A DNA stretch of 64,000 nt. It comes from Diadema setosum (taxonomy: Eukaryota; Echinodermata; Echinoidea; Diadematoida; Diadematidae). The translations under genes and the position numbers were made by a program. How positions within the stretch are numbered: the stretch's first letter is position 1; every line of letters begins with the position of its first letter. Where the stretch lies: the NCBI RefSeq assembly GCF_964275005.1, contig NC_092686.1, forward strand, positions 12,273,032 to 12,337,031, written 5' to 3'. Below the pieces are notes generated by a model. That model saw only the letters and a program-made list of their open reading frames with translations, had not been told where the DNA came from and searched no databases. This document shows positions 1 to 11,600 of this stretch, piece after piece.

Positions 1-749
1 ATGTTAAATCATCTGTAAAATCAATCTAGGTTGCTCTTCAATTTCTATTTGATACACAAATACTTACAAATTCCTGAAAAGATCCATCAGAGCTGTGTCA
101 AATCCCCATAATAAGAAATTTAATATTTATAACTTTCATTAGAAAACAAATAAGACCAAGAAAAGAAAGAAAATTACATATCATGAGTGGTATAAAACAA
201 TATATTAGATTTAGAATATCAAGACAATGGTAGAGAAGACCAAAACAAACAAATAAATAAACAAACAAACAAACAAACAATCTGGTATGTCAAACCAAGA
301 AGACACATAGCATAGGACATTAATCTTCATAAATCTTAGCAGGTACTTTAAATTGCATATAATCTCATCTTTAAAAAACAAAAAAACAAAATAGAAAGAG
401 GTATACACAAACACTGGTTCCAGGAAACTACCAATGATGCTGACATTGACAATTAGTAACCATGGTAACTGATTCCAAATCAAGACATTGGTATCAGTTT
501 CCGACTGCAGAAAATGTTAGTGAGAATGCAGTTTGGCCCATTTCTACATAGACTTATATTAGCAACAAATAAGATGTCCTGGAACCAGAATTTAGTGATT
601 GAGCATTGTTATACAACAGATGCCACACACATGCATACAAAGAGACCTTTACACCAACATATGACACAAACAAAAACATGTGGATTGCAGCTAGAGACAA
701 AGGTGCACATAGTCCTCAAAACACTCCAGGCAGCCTCATGTTGTGATTC

Positions 750-843
750 TTAACCCACTGAAGACCAGTCCCGTGTATACTCGGGCGGGTATCTATGGGA
801 AATGCGTGTTATAGCAAAATCAGGCCATCCTCAATGGGGTAAG
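750..843 (+). mobile_element. TTAA element (family A), diverged copy
   Basis: Begins TTAACCCACTGAAGACC, carries GTATACTCGGGC and the AAATGCGTGTTATAGC core, and ends CCTCAATGGGGTAA. The right TTAA has decayed to GTAA. Confidence 0.65.
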
Positions 844-1418
844 TTCACCCTACCTGCATGACACTCTGTTGATTAACCCACTGGCCATGGGAGCCTGGTG
901 AAACCACTACACAGTCTGTGGAGATTCTAGGACACGGTAAAGAATGGGTTTAAATGCTATCTTCTATTAGAAGTCTGCATGGACATAAAGCACGGCTTTG
1001 CAGTAAATAATCATGACTCATTAATGCCACGAAAGACAGTAAAAGAAAACAGTACACTTTCATAAGCACCTGATTTTATTTTCATATATATCCGATATAT
1101 ATTTAAAGATGGACACTTTTTATTGCATGTCATTTGTATCTTTTATACAAGACGATATCAGAAAGCGCTTGGAATGCAGATCCTTGTGTAGTATATGCTC
1201 TTACAAAAGTGTATGAAAACTTGCAGTACAAGAATCCCAGTTGCACATAAGATTTTTAGTCAGTCAATATCATATGCACACCATTTAATTATACATTGTT
1301 GACCTTCTGCATCAGGCACATTTGTGAAAAACATTTTTTAAGCATACAATGCCAAGCTTCTGAAGTATCTTATTACATCACGAGACAGAAAGGTTGTTTG
1401 TTTGTGTGTTGTGTTGTA

Positions 1419-1421
<3 letters not shown>

Positions 1422-1459
<38 letters not shown>
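1422..1459. repeat. (GT)n microsatellite
   Basis: Uninterrupted GT run downstream of the GPI-type gene. Confidence 0.9.
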
Positions 1460-1460
<1 letters not shown>

Positions 1461-2214
1461 TTACTATATCCATCAAATACAATCCTAACCCAGTCAGTTC
1501 TACAGTGTGAAACATTGTACACAAGACTAGGTACATTCTATAACAAAAAATTTCCTTGCTTTCAGGCTTGAATGATAAAATGAGCAGACATTATTTAAAA
1601 GCCACTGACTTTTGTTCATACATACCAAGAGCAATGTGACTGCAGTGACTCCATCTTCTCAAGCAATCATTTCACTTTGCCATAAGAATAGTACTCTCCA
1701 TACATGAAGATTTAGATGAGGTCTCTTGATTTTGATCACTGACATTCTAAAAAAATGACCTTTCACCATAGTAAATATTTCCCAATTTCAAATATCCACC
1801 ATAACAAATTACATTTCCGACTGGGTAATAAGAAGTTTGGCTAAACTCCAATGACCTTTGACCTCTAATGAAATTCCACATATACTTTCACATCCATTCA
1901 CTTCTTTTCATTGTGTACTAGACATTATTACATTGGGCATTCCATCATCCATTTCTCACAGAAAAATGTCATCTTTTTTTTTTTTTTTTTACAAAAGTAA
2001 AATGACACTTTTCAGTGACATCACCTCATACAAATGATTTTTCATTTCATTTCAATCCGTATTTCTAAATCATATTTTCTTTGGACATTCCTTTATGAAG
2101 TATGACTGAAGTTCATTGACCTCTTAGTACTGACCAAAAGGTATCTTGCCTACTGTCTTGTGATTCCAATTAACACATTATACGCCGTACCTGGGCCAAG
2201 TTTAATGAAAAAAA

Positions 2215-3066
2215 AAATCCACCCATATATTTGTATTGAGGTAAGGGTAAACAGACGAACAGACAGACTACTGACTGGATGGACAGACAGAGGACAACCC
2301 GAAAACTAACTGCCTCCAGTTCCCCATCAAGAGGAGAAATAACTAGAAAAGCACTCTGAGAGTGCAGACCTCCACCAAGCAGCTACTTTCCACCGATGAT
2401 CTTGCTCATCCATAGAGATCAGTGATTTCCAACCATACATATGCATGCTAAAAAAAAAAAAATCGCCCGATTTCCCAATGTAGAAGCCTTTGTTATGTCA
2501 TAAACCCTCTACTGTGTGGCCTGCCTTGCCCTACAAGAAACTAGAGAATGCACTTTAGTGCTTACGACCAAGTACGAAAACCTAAAAAAATCCGCAGCTT
2601 GAACTCCCAAGTTCATTGACCCAACCTGCCAAAATATCAAAAATCCTTCATAAAATCCATTCAAGTTTCCAAATCACTACTAAAATTTAATCATCTGTTC
2701 CTTGTATCATTATCAATCTTTCCTGCAAATTTCATCTAAACCAAAACCCATCTTTTTGAGTTACTATATAAGCTGTTATTTTCGCGTACAGATATTTTTG
2801 CGAATGAGGAGGTCATAGACATTTTTGCAAGATGTTATTTTCGCGAACTGATGCCGACGCTAACGTAAATGCGTTATTACCCAATCGCATGGAGACATTT
2901 TCGCGTGTTGCTAAATTCGCGATCCACCTGAGATTCGCGAAATTCACGAAAATTAAACCCTCGCGAAAATAATCGCTTATACGGTATTTTGCACATGGAC
3001 AAACAAACAAACAAACAAATGATAATGATAATTGAAAGCATAACCTCCTCCCTTGGCGGAGGCAAA
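2215..3066. repeat. Composite dispersed repeat with TTTTCGCG-rich core
   Basis: The 2775-2990 part is full of TTTTCGCG, TTTTGCGAA and their inverses and matches 48356-48560 over about 200 bases. The left part carries GCACTCTGAGAGTGCAGACC, itself palindromic; the right part has a CAAA repeat and CTTGGCGGAGGC. No coding capacity. Confidence 0.55.
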
Positions 3067-3742
3067 AATGTGTTGATAGTAATAAATGACAAGTCTCATT
3101 ACTGTCTCAAGTCATATGATATGTGATACACATGTACAAACCTGTTACAAAGTAGAGCACCTATAGAGCCCATGCTACTAATAAACTTCTCTAATTGTTC
3201 TGGTTTATCATTGACAGAGGATGCTGTTACACCACAAAACTTTAACCATTTGTCCTCACAGTTGATCCCTCACGAAAGTGATGCATTTTTCCTTTTTGTG
3301 CTACATAGGTAACAACATAAAATAACGTTCAGAAAGAGCGCATGTCCAGCATGTGCTCTTCTTCGCACCACAAGTAGGCACATCCAACAGAAACTAAACT
3401 TAATATAGATTGAACATGAAATCTTATTTATAACAGTAAAAACAAAACAAAACAAAAACCTCTGTTAAGTGCCAAATTGATGTAGCAAGGCACAATATTA
3501 CATTGGAATAACTAGCACATAAATCTTTCAATCTGCTCAAAATCTGCCAAAAACTCTCTTACAGCACACACTACATAAAATATTAAAATGCTGAAATATG
3601 CATGACCAAACAAATTACCCACGAAGCAATGGCAATAGAAAGGCACTTGAATTTACCATATTTGTCTACTGTCCAAACAAATTCACTGCTAAGCAGCTAT
3701 GGAACAAACTTCAAACGCTACTTTTGTTTTGTCTGTATAACT

Positions 3743-3853
3743 TTGCAGCCATATTACCTAATCAAATTTTAAAACACACTTTACAGCCATATTACCTAAT
3801 CAAATTTTAAAACACACTTTGCAGCCATATAACCTAATCAAATCTTAAAACAC
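3743..3853. repeat. Tandem repeat, 38-bp unit, three copies
   Basis: CAGCCATATTACCTAATCAA begins at 3746, 3784 and 3822 (third copy slightly changed), exact 38-base spacing. Confidence 0.85.
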
Positions 3854-3988
3854 AATTACATGTAAAAAGCATGCAATAGTTGACAATTTAGCTCACGCAA
3901 ACTTTGATAATCCTACAAAATTTTGATTGTTTTCATTACACACAACAGACATTGTATTGACAGTGAGGAATGTCAATGAAGAAATGAA

Positions 3989-3991
<3 letters not shown>

Positions 3992-4027
<36 letters not shown>
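3992..4027. repeat. (AT)n microsatellite
   Basis: Uninterrupted AT run. Confidence 0.9.
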
Positions 4028-4029
<2 letters not shown>

Positions 4030-4960
4030 TCCTGTAATAGTAATTTCATCACTTCACTTAGCACAGACATAATTTACTTCAAACATAATGCCAAGTCACT
4101 TTACCGTATCATTTTCTGTTGACTCAAAACTGACAATGAAATAAAAAGAAATATATCAAAACAAAATCTGAAATACTTGTGAACAGGATGGCTTCTGACT
4201 CCTTTGTGTATATGTGCCATGTCCCTAACGAAATTCTCAATTTATGATCACCACACACAGATGGATCTATATGTTTATCTCCCGTCATAATCCTCCCTCA
4301 TACCAGGACAAATATAGATATATATTGAAATAAAAAAAAATTACAAAATGTTTGCTCATGCACAAAGTATTCACATAAGAAATATATAATTACTATATCA
4401 AAGCTTCAAAATACCTCTCAAGTCAAAATCACACATATCCCAAACAGTAATTTCCCATGGCTATATCTGACGTTTAGTGAATGTATATTTTCCTCTACCA
4501 TGAACCTCTCATATGAGCAATGAGCAATACATTTTATTTTTTAAAATGATAAACGTGGTCATGAGAAATATGAATATTCAGAGCTAAGCAACAAGTCTGG
4601 AGTATAATTGTTCAATAATTGTTCTATAATAAATTGTAGAAAGGAAATATCAAAAACCTGTATCCTAGTACTGTATAGAGGCGACGACATCTACAACAAT
4701 AAATTCGCTGAGTATGCCTCCCTCAAAAAATACTGTTTAACACCTAGAAGATTATGACCCAGAATAGGTAACAAATTAGATTTCTCGTAGAAAGTCAGAA
4801 GGGGTGTGGATTCCATGCACAGAGCAAAATGATTGCACACTACTAAATAATTCAAAACTGTATAAAACTCTGATAATTCAAAACTTTATAAGGTCACCAC
4901 CTAATACTGTCTACAAATAAGAAATGCATGGACCACTCTACCAGAGTGAGTGTGGTAGGG

Positions 4961-5651
4961 TTAAATGAGTGCGAACAGGATGAGGTAAAGAGCCAAGATG
5001 GCACCCACGAGAGATGACACCAGGGGTCGCCCAGCTGAAGGTGTGGTCCTTTTGTCCACTGGTATGGTATGGGGACATTGCTGATCAGACTGAGTGGGTA
5101 CTGGTTGACATCTGTGGGGTTAACCTAATGGAGTGCGTAGAGGATGGGGGGGGGGGGGGGAGGAGCCAGGATGGCACCCAAGGGAGACGATACCAGTGGT
5201 GACCCATGCCAAGCTGAGGGAGTGGTCCTCCTGATCATTGGTACAGGGACATTGTTCCTCAGAATGAGTGGGAACTAGTCAACATCAGTGGGGTTAACCT
5301 AATGGAGAGCAATCAGGATAAGGAGGGGTGCCAGGATTGCACCCAGGAGAGATGACACCAGGGGTGAGCCACGCCCAGGTGAAGGTGTGGTCCTTGTGTC
5401 TACTGGTACGGGGACATTGTTGATCAGACTGAGCTGGTACTGGTCGATGCCTGTGGGGTGAACCTAATGGAGAGCAATCAGGATAAGGAGGGGTGCCAGG
5501 ATTGCACCCAGGAGAGATGACACTAGGGGTGAACCACGCCCAGGTGAAGGTGTGGTCCTTGGGTCTACTGGTATGGGGACATTGCTGATCAGACTGAGTG
5601 GATACTGGTCAATGTCGCGGCCATCACACCATAGCTCTGGGTCCAGAACCG
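4961..5651 (-). repeat. Four tandem copies of the terminal exon of the GPI-type gene
   Basis: On the minus strand the coding end of the last exon is repeated four times with a 164-174 base period: 5464-5651 (used copy), 5299-5463, 5125-5298 and about 4961-5124. Copy 2 is exactly 165 bases (55 codons), stays in frame behind the stop of copy 1, and again encodes the Pro/Thr/Ser spacer, the hydrophobic tail and a stop. Copies 2 and 4 keep a CCCACAG before the conserved region that would splice in frame from exon 5 (phase 1). Copy 3 has an internal stop and a long C run. Copy 4 has lost the tail frame through a small insertion. Copies 1 and 4 share more of the LSLISNVPIP-coding stretch than either does with copy 3. 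Confidence 0.85.
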
Positions 5652-8600
5652 CTGCATAAAATAGAACAACAACAGAATGAAATGAGTGGAAGCAAAGAAA
5701 ATATTAGAAGAATACTAGGCACTAATGCAACATCACATTCATATAGTATCCATGTAGATAAAATTCCATGTTACCAAACTGCACCTACATCACAAGAAAT
5801 ACTCATTTCAATCATGCACGTTAATTTGAGCAAAATCAGATTTTGAGTAGGCTTCGATACTGAAGTCGAATTGAATATTGTCATTCAAAACAATGAATGG
5901 GGGAGGTTAATTCATTCTCATTACTTCAACTTGAATAAGTACACACATTTTCACATCATGCAGAAAGTGAACAGAAATCATAATCATAAATATTGGTAAT
6001 ACAAAACAAGTATATCTTCCCATAATCATAGAAGATATTGCTCTTACAGGTGGTCTGACTGTTCTTCGTTTTACATCCATTACCTGGGATACCATCTTCC
6101 TCAGAACAAAACTAAAAGTACTTCTACTAGGAGAAGAAAATACAAGTGCTAACCAGGGTCCTCGCTGACGACAAATCGGAACCAGAACTCCACATCGCTC
6201 TGGTCACAGCTCTGACCTTGGCACGAAAACTGGTACGTCACAGTGTCCGACGGGCACTGACCACACTTGTAGATTTGCTGGAAATGGCAGACAGTAAAAC
6301 GATTTTTCAAGAACATGGTAGGAATGCCAAAAGACGATTGGTCTGTCTTCAAGATTTTTGCATCTCATGCTATCAAGAACACAACTTATGTCAGCTTGTA
6401 CTTCTTTAAGTCACAAATGCAACCTTAAGGTTCATTTGAGTATGCATATGAATGAGTAGACTGGCCTGTGCCTTGTAGAGGGAAAGCAAAGACTGAATAC
6501 TGGTTAAGCTGACAGAGGTAAAAAGTATCGACAGACTGGATCTGAGACTATACCAGGTACACTGTAAAGTTTAGACAAAAATCATTGAGCCTGATAAAAA
6601 ACACATACCATTGACATGACAAACATAAATTATGTAAGAGGTGAAACAAATGGCTGAGAAGATTAGGTTTCTGCAGAAAGATGAGGATCCAGGCAAGAGG
6701 GGTTTCAGACTTTAATTATAAAGAACTGCTTTGTAGACTTGGAGAAGAAAAAAAAAATGTGACCGGTTCAACAAAAGGATCCACAAGTCAGGGGAGGATA
6801 ATTTTCTGAAAATGACATGACATTATTCCCTTACTCTTCCGCCTGAAATTTGTATAAGACATGGCTCATAAAAGTACTTGGTTGTGGAGATTCTTGTATT
6901 GGTGATATCAAGAGACCATGTCGAATGGTGTAGGAAATCAGCATTTCCAGAAAACCGCTTCAAAGTTTTCTTTCCGACCCACTCGTGACCAAGGGGATGT
7001 AAGACAGTTTTCACCTCTTGACAATAGGTCTGCTCATAGCAACCCCCGCCATGTATATTAAAGCTAAGCACCAGCGGTCTACGCACGACCAATCAGTAAC
7101 CAGGGTGCCATGCACTGACCAATAAGATCACTCCCTCATTGCTAGGGCAGAGTCTATCTGCAGCGCAAAATCCAAATCTTCCGACATGTTTCTGTTCCGT
7201 TGAAAGTCAGAAAATCATGGCCTAGAAAGACACCAATTTCTTGCCTTTCCTTTGATTGTTTAGCTTCGAAATCTCTGCAGATGATAGATGATACGTTAGA
7301 CTACAAAATTATGACAAAAACAGAGATCCGATCGTTTTGACCGATTTTGATGATCTGACTTCAAACTCAATTTTCTCAGCTCAGCTGTCAGTGACTTGAG
7401 GATCCTTTTGTTGTGGTGGGTCATATATGCTCATTAGCCAATTACATCTGGTAGGAATCTTCAGTCACAAAAACTTTCTCCCAATCTTGATAGTTTAATC
7501 ATGTTTGACAAATCATGGTCAAGAGGTGCTGTTTTCCAGTCAAGTTTTGCTTGAACCTAGGAGTGAATCTAAAATGTGAACAGTCTGACCCCTTTATACA
7601 GGGAAGTGTATGGGGCTTTGCTTGATTTTGCACTCATTTCTGGCATTGTGCATGCATAAACACATGTGCTCTTGCCTGTAAGCATTTCTTGAATTGACTG
7701 CTTGATTGACACATCATGTTGTTTGTAATGCAGCTGCGCTAAGGGATGTCATTATATAGATGATGACTGGTGGGGGAGGGAACATACCGAATGTTCCACC
7801 CAAAGGATTTGAAATGCTATTGAGGGACTTATAGCCTCCCGAAATAGCATTTCAAACCCTGAGGGTGGAACGTTTGGTACATGTTCCAGACAACAAAAGT
7901 CATCATCTGTTATATTATATGGTTTAGTCAAATTCACTGTGCGCGGGACCTTCAAACCACACTTTCGTACGCATTACAATAATCGGTCATCTGCTTTTTC
8001 ACATTGTATGGAATAGGCAAATCGATTGCGTGAAAAATATGATCGTTCAATCGTTTGGTATCGTTTGTCATTTGTTACGGGAGAACATTACAAAAATGTT
8101 CTGCCCATGGGCGAACATAACCAATGTGCCTCCATCACGTGACTTTGTTTAGCCAATCACTAACCGGTATTTGACTAACCCATTTAATATTAGCAGATAG
8201 TAGTCGGTGATGAGAGTGACTCGGGTGTCTGAATGCTCAGTAACTCACTCAGTAATGTGTTAAGAAATGCCTCTGTACAAAACGATTGCAAGTGCTTTCT
8301 TGGAATGCTGAAGTAACTATACTGTAGCAGTGTAAAATTATGCTTTCTCCTTACCTCTTGGCATACTGTGGTTCTAGATGCCACATCGGTAGAGACATCT
8401 GAGACACTGCGAAGAGAAAACATATGCCATGAAATAAAAACAGCCTAATCAAGAATTGAGATTTATATCAGTGATGAAGGACTGTGACACTGCCATATTT
8501 CCACATTTCTTTTGCAAAACTAAACTTCTTTAAACTCTACCCATCCATCCCTTTAGTTCCGGCTGAATTTTTCTCTGAACATAATCCATTCTTTCCTTCC

Positions 8601-11600
8601 TTCCATCCTTCCTTTCTCTCTCTATCTCTTCTTTTCTAGTGTCTTTATGTTTGTCCTATCCCAATCGTTGTTTCCTGAAGTTTCTTGTGTCTTTGTGTGC
8701 CTGTGTGTGCTTCCATTACTTTTTTTTTCTTTTGTAGGTCCAATTTACTGAATGGCCTATACATGTCTACAAGCTTGTCTTTTAACCTGTTGAGGACGAG
8801 TACCGAGTATACTCGGTCAGGTGTCTATGGGAAATGTGTGTTGTAGCAAAATCAAACCATCCTCAATGGGTTAACTTGGACCTCCCTTTTCAAATCATAC
8901 AATCATTTATGATGAATAATTTCATACATGTATGCCCAAAACATTGAATTACATAGATTTTTTTTCTAATTACATTGGAAAAAACGTGATATTAGGGATA
9001 AATATTTGATTTGAATTGAAAGTTGGAGGTCATGAATTTCAAACAAAGTCAGATATAAAGAGAGCAAATGGTGTGACACAAGTTGCATGATTGCTCCAAT
9101 ATCATGCATCAAAGACATAGGACACTCAACTGCAACATTTCAGAGGGAGCAGGTCGGCTAAAACAAATTGAAGTATGTCTGGGGGTGCATCTTGTAAAAC
9201 ATACAAAAGAGTGTCATGTTTTGATATAGAGGGCCTACTTCTGGTTGGAAATCACATCTGCCGTTTGCAGACTACCGGCAACTGTTGGCTCAATCTTCTA
9301 CTTGGAAACGGGATGTGTGCGAGTCAAGTGTGCAGCTCAATGATTTGAGTGGATTGAAACGAGACAGAGACAACTTGGCTGGAGACAAGTGGGTTATCAA
9401 TGAAAAACGATGCGACTCCTTGACAAAAAAGGAAAGAATTAAGCAAGGACAGACAGTTTAGACTTGAACATCACAATAAACTGGAAAAAGGTTTTAGGCT
9501 CTTGTTTGATTTTCATAGTTGATAAATGCCCCTGGATAAGTTCATCACAAGAAGAGACAAAAAATGGTCAAATCTGAATTCATAAAAAAAAACACATATC
9601 TGCTCCACCCACTGTCACTATGATGTTCTCACCATAATAATAACAATAATAGTGTCTTCTTTATCCAGGGTAGCCTCTTCAGTGTTGCCACTGTTCTATC
9701 AGAGGGCCCTGCCATTATCATTACCCTAGCATTGCCAGGTACCCATTTCTAAATGCCTGGTTTAAGAGGGACGTGGCGGGTAACAACATTTTGTCCAAGG
9801 ATTGAAGTACTTGGTGGGAATCAAACTTAATCCTACGATTAGGATTCGGGAGTCTTATCCACTATGCCAAGGTGCTCCCTTATTTGATTGATTAGGAATT
9901 TATTCCCCTGTTTTTGATAAACTCATCTTTGTACAGTACACACTTGTATTATGAACACTTTTATTCAACTATACATATGACAGGTGTATTTTAATTAAAA
10001 TTGAATTCAATATCAGATTTTTATTTTTCTCTAGAGAATGAATGCCACAAAGAAAATATAATTTCCTAAAATAAGCCATGAGTCTTTTGACAGTCTTTTG
10101 TTATTGATTTCTGAACATAAAGTGATGCTGAGACAAAAATACCTTATAAAAATTATTGGGGAAATACTATTTATGCAGTATAATTTGCAGTGTCTGCATT
10201 ATTGTTAATTTTGCAAGCTATATGATATTTATGAAATCAACGACTCAAAGTACACTAGCAGTATATATATTGGCTCCAATCACTCACCTCTATTGTGTAT
10301 CTTCTTCTACCTGGGGAATCACTCACTTTTTTCTTGAAATTTGAAGATAATTCTTTCTCATTCAGTCACTGTAGATGTCATCATGAATTCAATCTCTCGC
10401 AGAAATTGTATTACAAGTCCCAGTTTTCAAATCATCATACTTACAACAAATATGATATATATATGCCCCACAGTATATGAGAATTTGATTTAAAAAAAAG
10501 ACTCATCTGTGGCTTACCATATCATTGCTGTAGGGTCAGTCTGCACCTGTAATGCACACAACAGGAAAATTCAAATAATTTGATTTATTTCAAATCTCTT
10601 ACAAAATGTACATCGATATGAATATATATTTTAAAACTGATGCAGAAAATACACAAGCATTTTAGAAACACAAATACAACCGAGGACTACTACTGTAAGA
10701 TAGAGAATAGTAAAACAGGAAAGTTGGTGAAAAACTATTAAAGTAGGTGCTGCTGGTAATCTGAATGTTTGAAAATGAAATCTATTACACAACATATGCA
10801 TGCACATTAACATTCTAAAATTACAGTGCACTACTGTTATAAACAAAGTCCTCAGGATCAGCAGTTTTCTTTCATTATATTGAAGTTTTGTTGAAGTACA
10901 TGAAGACATATAAATGAAAATTTGAAGATCTAATTTTTACTTCATTGTAACAAGAATCTTAATTTAATATCTGCGTTCGATATAACAGGAGTGCACTGTA
11001 TAAACTGGAAATTGAGTTTGAGAATAATAATCATAATACATTCTGCTGGACTTCCCAGTACCTGCATCTCATTGCAGCCATTTTCATTACCTACTTGGTA
11101 TCTAGGCCACTTGACCTACCTCCCTTTGACCTATGCACAAGTTTTTACCAATTTCATCTTTTTGTGAAATTTCCCACTTGAAATCATACAGAAAATCTTT
11201 TTTCCAATAGGCCTACATCAAATTTGCTGTTTTACAATAACCTAGCAATGGCAACTCGGGGGGAGGGGGGGGGGGGGGGAGGGGGGGAGGTGATTGTTGC
11301 TCTAGTAAGGATCAAAACACACACAAAAAAATGTGATAATTTAAAATTTCTCCATTTTTAATAGGTAGATTTTAATATGACATTGACAAAATTTCTATCA
11401 TTCTGTGAATTTCATTTTACTTGCTTTATTAAACCAGCTTGAAAAATGGTGTGGAATGGCTCAGTACACACTTTTACAGAACACTTAGTTTATTTGTGTG
11501 TAGGCCTACAAAACAAAATGCCACAAGTTAATTATTCAGACAAGAGCAAGACTTTTGCAGCAGAGAAAATTTGATTTGATAATGAATTCTGACTAAAAGG

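Larger units (their letters stand above)
1..4960. other. Non-coding region downstream of the GPI-type gene
   Basis: No convincing exon on either strand. It holds a diverged family A element (750-843), a GT run, a T run (1976-1991), the composite repeat (2215-3066), the 38-bp tandem repeat and an AT run. The part nearest 4960 may be 3' UTR. Confidence 0.6.

Noticed and set aside
5014-5202. Plus-strand open frame with a glycine run
   Set aside because: It falls in the antisense of the repeated terminal exon; the glycines come from a G run.
6823-7092. Minus-strand 89-codon frame between exons 4 and 5 of the GPI-type gene
   Set aside because: It lies inside an inverted-repeat element, has no matching splice sites and would duplicate the exon 4 junction; the direct join of 8355 to 6277 already keeps the frame.
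9817-9879. Functional tRNA gene on the minus strand
   Set aside because: A and B boxes are present, but the cloverleaf is poor and the sequence continues into a SINE body and simple tail.
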